From: CAYOXX01 sp964408025
Lineage (GTDB): Bacteria; Acidobacteriota; DATKUA01
DNA length: 38,084 nt
Reading direction: 5' to 3'
Assembly: GCA_964408025.1 (NCBI GenBank)
Contig: CAYOXX010000024.1
Coordinates: forward strand, 1-38,084
Shown piece by piece: positions 32,930 to 38,084 of this stretch (position 1 is the first letter of the stretch; every line of letters begins with the position of its first letter). A program made the translations under genes and the position numbers. The notes below the pieces were generated by a model. That model searched no databases and was not told the DNA's origin. It worked only from the letters and a program-made list of their open reading frames with translations.

Positions 32930-33175
32930 TCATGGAGTTGCTGAGTCACCACACGATGATTCCGTTTGGTATGATAGCCATGCGAGATAATCCTTTTTGC
33001 AGTAATAGACACGACCACTCATTTTTCCTGCTCTCGGCCCACGGCCTTCACTATCACGGTTCTGCATTGTCCCGCGCGCAAGGGGAATGCCATATTTATC
33101 TTGATATTCAGGCCACCGATGCCGCCACAAAACCGAAGGCAATACCGCATTAAGTGCTTCAACCAGATTGTTCAC
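32930..33175 (-). CDS. Small HTH DNA-binding protein of mobile element
   Basis: 81 aa from GTG 33175 with GAGGTGAT upstream. The segment LWRHRWPEYQDKYGIPLARG, then a GRGPRAGKMSGRVYYCKKDY segment followed by LAWL, matches the short AlpA/excisionase-like helix-turn-helix proteins that sit beside replication genes of plasmids and phages (x-RGPR...R-x-YY-x-x-x-D-x-L-x-W-L). It is the first gene of the minus-strand element operon. Confidence 0.65.
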   Translation of the reverse strand: MNNLVEALNAVLPSVLWRHRWPEYQDKYGIPLARGTMQNRDSEGRGPRAGKMSGRVYYCKKDYLAWLSYQTESSCGDSATP

Positions 33176-33392
33176 TGTCCATCACCTCAAACTAACCTCG
33201 CTGTTCAGACCGTTGCTCCATATACAGCATACGTAGATCCTGGAATAATCATGGAATCAATTATTTTTCCAGGCACGCATTCAAAGCTGTGCGAGTATAA
33301 GTGTTTTAGAATAAGAAATTTAGAGATATGAAAAAAATGATGGAATATTGTTAAGGATCTTGACAGGTCTCTTGTGCCCTAATTTTTCCGCT

Positions 33393-34193
33393 ATGCCGCC
33401 GGAGGTGATGCTCAACGTGATGATCCTGCAGTTCGTATTTGACCTCTTGGACCGGCAGATGGAAGAGCAGATCCGGCTGAACAAGTGCTTCAGGTTCTTC
33501 CTGGGGCTGAGGTAGAAGCCCTCGGCCCCGATCACTCGACCATTAGCAAGTTCCGCAGCCGGTTGGGTGCGGAGCGCTTCGGCAGCGTGTTCAATTCACC
33601 GTGGCTAATGGAGGCGGCGCGCGCAGTCTGGATGATCATCGACCGCCTGCACGCCATCGACGCGCAGGACGTCGAGGCCAAGATCGACCTTTGGAACAAC
33701 CAGAGAACCTCAAGGCGTGGCCGCGACAAGGGCGATGATAACAGTAGCGGCTTTGTCAACACCGGGACCCGAGCTGCCCGGCTGTCCTGACCTCGACTCC
33801 CGCTTCGGATACAAGAGCGCAAAGAAGGTCTTCTTTGGTTACAAGCATCATGTATCCACTGACGCCGACTCGGGTATGATCGTAATCCAGGTCGCTACGC
33901 TGGGAAATCTGCCTTAGGCGGACTGCGCAACCACCGTGCTGAGTGGCAAGAGGATCGCCAACCGTATTATTAAACGCGGAGGAGGAGTGAAGAAGGACAA
34001 CAGCGAACGATATGTCGTTGAAAGGACCTATGCGATTGTGAAGCTTTGGTGCGGCGGCCGTTCCGCCGCGGCAGCCTACTGGGATCTGGAGAGGGTGAGC
34101 ATTCAGATGATCTTGGTATCAATTGCGAGCAACGTTAAGCGGTGGGTAAACCTCATTGCCGATTGTGTGCGCATCGCACCTGCAGCGGCATGA
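33393..34193 (+). pseudogene. Decayed IS5/IS1182-like transposase
   Basis: A DDE transposase broken into at least three frames. Fragment one (33393-33512: LLDRQMEEQIRLNKCFRFFL) shifts near 33508 to the frame of VEALGPDHSTISKFRSRL, the start of the conserved IS5/IS1182 core. A third frame (around 33800-33917) gives SRFGYKSAKKVFFGYKHHVS. The last (33936-34193) gives RYVVERTYAIVKLW and SIQMILVSIASNVKRWV, the family C-terminus. Inactive. The terminal inverted repeats were not found. Confidence 0.8.
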
Positions 34194-34333
34194 GATGCGG
34201 TAGTGAATAGGGGCTGTATATGGCCTGATCGGTACGCAGAGACGGCGATTTCTAGAGCGCTGGCACTACAGATTAACGGTAGAAAGTAAGACCAGTCGAA
34301 TTGACAGAAGATAACAGGAAAGAAACCTGGAAT

Positions 34334-34969
34334 TCAGGATTTAGTCAACGTGCTCTTACGAGCGGCGTCATAACATTTTCGAAAATCCTTCTCCGAGTTG
34401 ATTCCTAATTCGTACAATTTATATTCTTCCTTTAAGTAACACTGTTTCCATGATGTATTCTTGTAGAGCTTTCTAAGAGCAAAAACTCTTCGAATTTGAA
34501 TTTCATTCCATATTTTCTTGCGACCTCGCCTCTTTTTACTTTTAACTTGAAGATCGTCTTTCTTGACTGAATCATCTTTGGGAAAAAATTCATCCCATAT
34601 TAAAAGATCAATATTCCTTTGGCACCATGAGTTTTCTTTCGCCCACGTTATTATTTCGGAAGGTTTTACTCCTTCTCCAATCTTGACTCCGGTAAATTCA
34701 TTATATATATCTTCCAATTTGATTTCGCCTTTCCTAATTGCTGATTCTATCAGGTTTGCCAAAGAAAGGAAATCACTATCCGGCTCATTATACAAATCAA
34801 TATCAAAGTCAGTTTCTATAAATTCGGGATCATGCCAACATCCCATAAGTAATGGAACAGTGTCTTCTATATACCAAATGTACAAAGAAGCGCGATATGA
34901 TAATTCGTTCTGAGAAATTCGAACCAAGCTTCTCTCATATAACCACTTAAATCTAGGTGATAAAGCCAT
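34334..34969 (-). CDS. AT-rich hypothetical protein
   Basis: 211 aa from ATG 34969 (a TTG five codons upstream is possible; neither has a clear ribosome-binding site). It is markedly AT-richer than its surroundings and rich in Lys, Ile and Asn, which indicates foreign origin. A basic Lys/Arg segment (SKKRRGRKKIW) sits in the C-terminal half. I recognise no family and propose no function. It lies between two decayed transposase genes. Confidence 0.5.
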   Translation of the reverse strand: MALSPRFKWLYERSLVRISQNELSYRASLYIWYIEDTVPLLMGCWHDPEFIETDFDIDLYNEPDSDFLSLANLIESAIRKGEIKLEDIYNEFTGVKIGEGVKPSEIITWAKENSWCQRNIDLLIWDEFFPKDDSVKKDDLQVKSKKRRGRKKIWNEIQIRRVFALRKLYKNTSWKQCYLKEEYKLYELGINSEKDFRKCYDAARKSTLTKS

Positions 34970-35182
34970 AGAGTAAACCGTCAAGGAAAGTGTGAAGAAT
35001 GAATAATTGAATTGACACCACCATCTCTATGTCTTCCTCACTAGAGAGTTCTTTGTTAGTAGTGAGAGAGCTGTGAAAACCATTGTACCTGTGTGTCATT
35101 TGCCCTCTTTGAGCTCTGCGAAGAGGCTTGAACATCAACTTTTGATTTGGCTATCCTACATTGACAAGAACGCACTGTCTGC

Positions 35183-35599
35183 TTGATTCAAGTGGACCAT
35201 TTCCAGGCTCTCCGGCCATATGACTATACGCCAGAGACCGCTGCGAGGCAGACTCAACGCTTGAGGTTCAACGCCATCGCCGCCAGTATTTTGGATGGAC
35301 ACCTTTCCCAAGCACCAGTAGTCCGCCTCAGGCGGACTGACCGCGCCCGCTGCAACCGCTGGTGGGCAAATCAATTCCGCCTCCTACTCAGCGCACTGGC
35401 CTATGTGCCATCGAAGCGATCCAGCGGCTGGCTCTGACTAGAACCGAATTTGCATGGACTCAGTGCTCAACCATTCGCCTGAAGCTATTCCTGAGCCAAA
35501 ATCATCCGTAACACCAGCAGCATCCGCTTCATGCTCTCCAGCAGCCATCCCTTCTGTAGCCCCTTCGTAGTCACGGCTACCCACCTCGACACAAAATAG
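35183..35599 (+). pseudogene. IS1380-like transposase, C-terminal remnant
   Basis: The plus strand reads RWWANQFRLLLSALAYVPSK, then (after a frame change near 35400) TEFAWTQCSTIRLKLF, then in another frame RNTSSIRFMLSSSHPFC. These three blocks in this order are the C-terminus of IS1380-family transposases. The N-terminal two thirds are missing, so it is a remnant. Confidence 0.75.
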
Positions 35600-35913
35600 G
35601 CCGCGGCAACTCCACTCCATTGGGCTAATGCGGCACCACACGCCGCGGGACGGCGCGATAGGAACAATGGGGGAATTGTTTAAGCTGTGCCCGCGCGCAT
35701 AACCACCTACAGTAACCGCACCATATTCACACAAGGAGTATGGAGAGCTGCACCGACTCCTTCGCAGCTAGGTACTCACGCGATACCCAAGGAAAGCCGC
35801 TGAAGACAACAGAAAATGGGGACTATGTGGGGACAGTGGTCGGTGATGTTCTGAAATAAGAAGTAGCGCCTAAAGATGAGCACCCACAACCTATTGATTA
35901 TAAACAATTAAAA
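35600..35913. other. Intergenic, nothing recognised
   Basis: Just over 300 bp between the IS1380 remnant and the tRNA gene. No open frame, tandem repeat or strong hairpin was seen. It may hold the outer boundary of the accessory region. Confidence 0.5.
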
Positions 35914-35991
35914 TGGTCGGGATGGCGAGATTTGAACTCGCGACCTCCTGCTCCCGAAGCAGGCGCGCTAACCAGGCTGCGCTACATCCCG
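35914..35991 (-). tRNA. tRNA-Pro (anticodon CGG)
   Basis: On the minus strand the sequence folds as a full cloverleaf: acceptor CGGGATG/CATCCCG, D stem GCGC/GCGC, anticodon stem CCTGC/GCAGG with loop TTCGGGA (anticodon CGG, reading CCG), T stem GCGAG/CTCGC with loop TTCAAAT, discriminator A and encoded CCA. It is 78 nt with CCA. It sits between chromosomal lptD and the IS-rich accessory region, a classic integration site. Confidence 0.93.
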
Positions 35992-36147
35992 ACGCGGGGC
36001 GCAATTCTAAGACCAACACGAAGCTTTGTAAAGGCCAGGGGACGAGGTGCGGGCCGCGCGTTGCGAGAACGATTTAGGTAGTGTTCAGTCCCGTATACGG
36101 CTAAAACTAGGGGATCGGAAAGCGGGCACTAACCCGGCCGGCACTCA

Positions 36148-38084
36148 CTATTGGTAGCGGCTGAAGGCCCCCTCCTCGGGCGAGAGCAGGGCGCGTAGGC
36201 CGCCGATTGTGATGCCGAAGCGTATCTGTATGTCCTGCTGGCCGAGGATGTTGAGCTTGCGCATGTCGAAGCGGAATCCCATGCACTGGCCATTGATGTC
36301 GAAGCCGGCCATGTAGTTCAGTATGCGCCGGCGCGCGAAGTCGTAGTCGAAGGCGCCGCGGATGCTGAGGAGGCCGCCGAGGGCGTCGAAGGAGCCGTTG
36401 GTGACGAGGCGGTTGGAGGCGGCGCGGTAATAGAGGTTGTTGACGAACTGGCGCAGGGTTTTGTAGTAGCCGAAGTTGTAGCGCAGGGAGCCGTGGCGCA
36501 GGTTGGCGCCGATGATGTAGCTGACGAAGCTGTTGGCGGTGAAGCTGTACTCGAGGCGGGCGGAGGTGCTGAACAGCCTGCTGAAGCGCGCCACGGCATA
36601 GATCTGCAGCGGCGAGAAGCGGCCGCTGATCTCGAGGGCGGTCGGGTCGAAGACGTAGGCCTGGTTGTAGGTGGTCTGCAGCTCGTCGTCCAGTGTCACG
36701 TACTGGCTGAGCGAGATCTTCAGCACCTCGACGATCTCCCCCTGCGGATTGCGAGGGCTGGAGCGCTTGCGCAGGAGGCGGTTGTGCAGCTCCCAGCGCA
36801 GCTCGTGCACCTTGAAGAAGGTGTCCACCTGGTCTACGACGATTATCCTTTCCGGACGCTCGATGTCGGAGCGCCAGCGGTAGGAGAGGCGCGGCTCGAT
36901 GACGTGCTTGTAGCGGGTGGCGTGCTGCTCGGCGCCGCCGAAGATGCGGGAGAACACGGGGCCGGTCATCTGAACGCCGACGTCGTAGTAGCGGCGGCCG
37001 TGGCGGCGGTTTACGATCCGCTCCTTCTTGGAGCTGTAGCGCTTGCTGTACTCGGTGTCGCGGGCGGTGAAGACCGGCGTCACCGTCAGCCAGGGAGCGA
37101 AGGTCTTGATCGGGAGCTGCAGCGTCCCGGTCAGGTCGAGGCGGTGGTACTCGTTGCTGTTTACCAGGTCGTCGGCGTTGAGCCGAATCTGCCGGTTGAT
37201 GATCGCCGGGCGGGCGTAGTTGGCGGAGAACGAGAAGTAAACCGGCAGCAGGGGAAGGCGCTGCTCGCGGGCCCGGAAATCGACTACCGGCAGGTAGCGG
37301 ATCTCGCGGATCCTGTTCGAGCCTAAGAAGCGGTTGAGGTCGTTGTAGCCGACCGAGAGCGAGTAGACGCCGAAACTCTTGGCCAGCGACGCGGCTCGGC
37401 GGAAGAGTGGGCTGTAGTGGATGCGGTGGTTGATGAAGTCGCGCCGGTAGTGCAGGTCGCTCAGGAACTGCAGGTCGCCGGATGCCACAAAGCCCCCAGG
37501 CAGCGCCTGGCGCCCGCGCACGCGTCCCTCGTAGCGCCTGCGCCCGTACTCCTCGTCGTCGATGTAGTGGATGTAGGCATGGCTGAAGTTGCTGTTGCCG
37601 AGGTTGTTGCGGTACTCGGCGCCGTAGCGCCATCCCCGCAGGTCGTAGTAGTCGAGCGCGAAGGCGGCGTCGTGGCTGCGGTTGATGGCCCAGAAGTAGC
37701 CGGTGTTGACGAAGAAGCCGTGGAAGTCGGAGCTGCCCCAGGTCGGCATCAGTATGCCGCTGCTGCGCTCGTTGTTCATCGGCACCCGCAGCCAGGGCGT
37801 GTAGAACAGGGGAACCGCGCCCAGGTTGAAGCGGGCATTGCTCATCGTCGCGGCCTTGTTGACCTCGAAGTCGATCGAGCTGGCGCGCAGCGTCCAGTAG
37901 GGGGTCGGTTGCGTGCAGGTGGTAATGCGCGCGCCGTCGATCCGGAAGCGGTCGGCGGCGTACTTGCGCAGCATCCTGCCGGTGAGGATGAAGCCGTCCT
38001 CGGTCTCTACGTATGCGTTCTCGACGCTGCCGGTCTCGGCGCGCAGATCGAGGGAATTGGCTCCAACGTGCTGCGTGTCCAGGT
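36148..38084 (-). CDS. lptD: LPS-assembly protein LptD (5' end outside window)
   Basis: At least 645 aa; the frame stays open to the window edge, so the N-terminus (signal peptide and most of the OstA-like periplasmic domain) is missing. The visible part begins with an OstA-like strand (LDLRAETGSVENAYVETEDG), then the LptD landmarks: YTPWLRVPMNNERSSGILMP, a GYFWAINRSHDAAFALDYYD strand and many amphipathic beta strands of the outer-membrane barrel. LptD with LptE inserts lipopolysaccharide into the outer leaflet. This gene is the core-genome anchor of the window. The antisense open frames are shadows. Confidence 0.85.
   Translation of the reverse strand, partial: LDTQHVGANSLDLRAETGSVENAYVETEDGFILTGRMLRKYAADRFRIDGARITTCTQPTPYWTLRASSIDFEVNKAATMSNARFNLGAVPLFYTPWLRVPMNNERSSGILMPTWGSSDFHGFFVNTGYFWAINRSHDAAFALDYYDLRGWRYGAEYRNNLGNSNFSHAYIHYIDDEEYGRRRYEGRVRGRQALPGGFVASGDLQFLSDLHYRRDFINHRIHYSPLFRRAASLAKSFGVYSLSVGYNDLNRFLGSNRIREIRYLPVVDFRAREQRLPLLPVYFSFSANYARPAIINRQIRLNADDLVNSNEYHRLDLTGTLQLPIKTFAPWLTVTPVFTARDTEYSKRYSSKKERIVNRRHGRRYYDVGVQMTGPVFSRIFGGAEQHATRYKHVIEPRLSYRWRSDIERPERIIVVDQVDTFFKVHELRWELHNRLLRKRSSPRNPQGEIVEVLKISLSQYVTLDDELQTTYNQAYVFDPTALEISGRFSPLQIYAVARFSRLFSTSARLEYSFTANSFVSYIIGANLRHGSLRYNFGYYKTLRQFVNNLYYRAASNRLVTNGSFDALGGLLSIRGAFDYDFARRRILNYMAGFDINGQCMGFRFDMRKLNILGQQDIQIRFGITIGGLRALLSPEEGAFSRYQ

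Noticed and set aside
33485..33790. Intact transposase gene
   Set aside because: The conserved IS5/IS1182 blocks are spread over at least three frames, so the gene is broken.
36107..37633. Long open frame of 508 codons overlapping lptD in another frame
   Set aside because: Its Arg/Pro/Leu-dominated composition is a shadow of the high-GC lptD gene.

Overview
The window comes from a diderm (Gram-negative-type) bacterium of fairly high GC: an LptD outer-membrane LPS-assembly gene enters from the right edge, and many proteins carry signal peptides or lipoboxes. I cannot place the phylum from sequence alone.

The centre of interest is a diversity-generating retroelement (DGR) that appears to serve seven exported caspase-like proteases. 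An avd accessory gene, a DGR-type reverse transcriptase and an Asn(AAC)-rich template repeat (TR, about 21191-21313) lie on the minus strand. Seven paralogous minus-strand genes (817-2730, 11303-13174, 13246-14808, 14881-16440, 22803-24704, 24945-26867, 26963-28651) each encode a signal peptide or lipobox, a caspase-fold (C14) domain with His/Cys dyad, a linker (PEGA, TPR-like or Pro-rich), and a C-terminal FGE-sulfatase (C-type-lectin-fold) domain. The last ~41 residues of each are a variable repeat (VR) copy of the TR. In the less diverged VRs, differences from the TR fall almost only at adenines of the coding-strand TR (15 of 15 core differences in VR2, 9 of 9 in VR5, 18 of 19 in VR1), the signature of adenine-directed mutagenic retrohoming. 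I read this as an extracytoplasmic array of hypervariable sensor-caspases.

Layout. 1-816: no recognisable gene. 817-10968: a long minus-strand array, probably one operon, of LysM/DUF4384 and DUF4384 proteins, a metacaspase-DUF4384 protein, a caspase-FliL-like lipoprotein and, last, the VR1 caspase. 11303-16440: three tandem VR caspases (VR2-VR4). 16830-20975: a plus-strand operon with an ECF-like sigma factor, a zinc-finger anti-sigma with periplasmic DUF4384, a free-standing subtilisin-prodomain-like protein and a subtilase-DUF4384 protein. 21191-22739: TR, RT and avd. 22803-28651: three more VR caspases (VR5-VR7), which probably run into avd-RT-TR. DUF4384 occurs in eight or nine neighbouring proteins and ties the sigma, subtilase and caspase modules together.

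28896-33175 looks like a mobile-element module: an HTH protein, a Rep-like protein, a ParB/MT-A70-like fusion and small coupled ORFs. 33393-35599 is a decayed zone with remnants of an IS5/IS1182-like and an IS1380-like transposase around an AT-rich orphan gene. A tRNA-Pro(CGG) gene and the chromosomal lptD close the window, so the accessory region may end at the tRNA.

The working model is inference: avd-RT rewrites the lectin-fold tips of seven exported caspases, ligand binding triggers proteolysis outside the cytoplasm, and the sigma/anti-sigma/subtilase operon senses or controls the same compartment.
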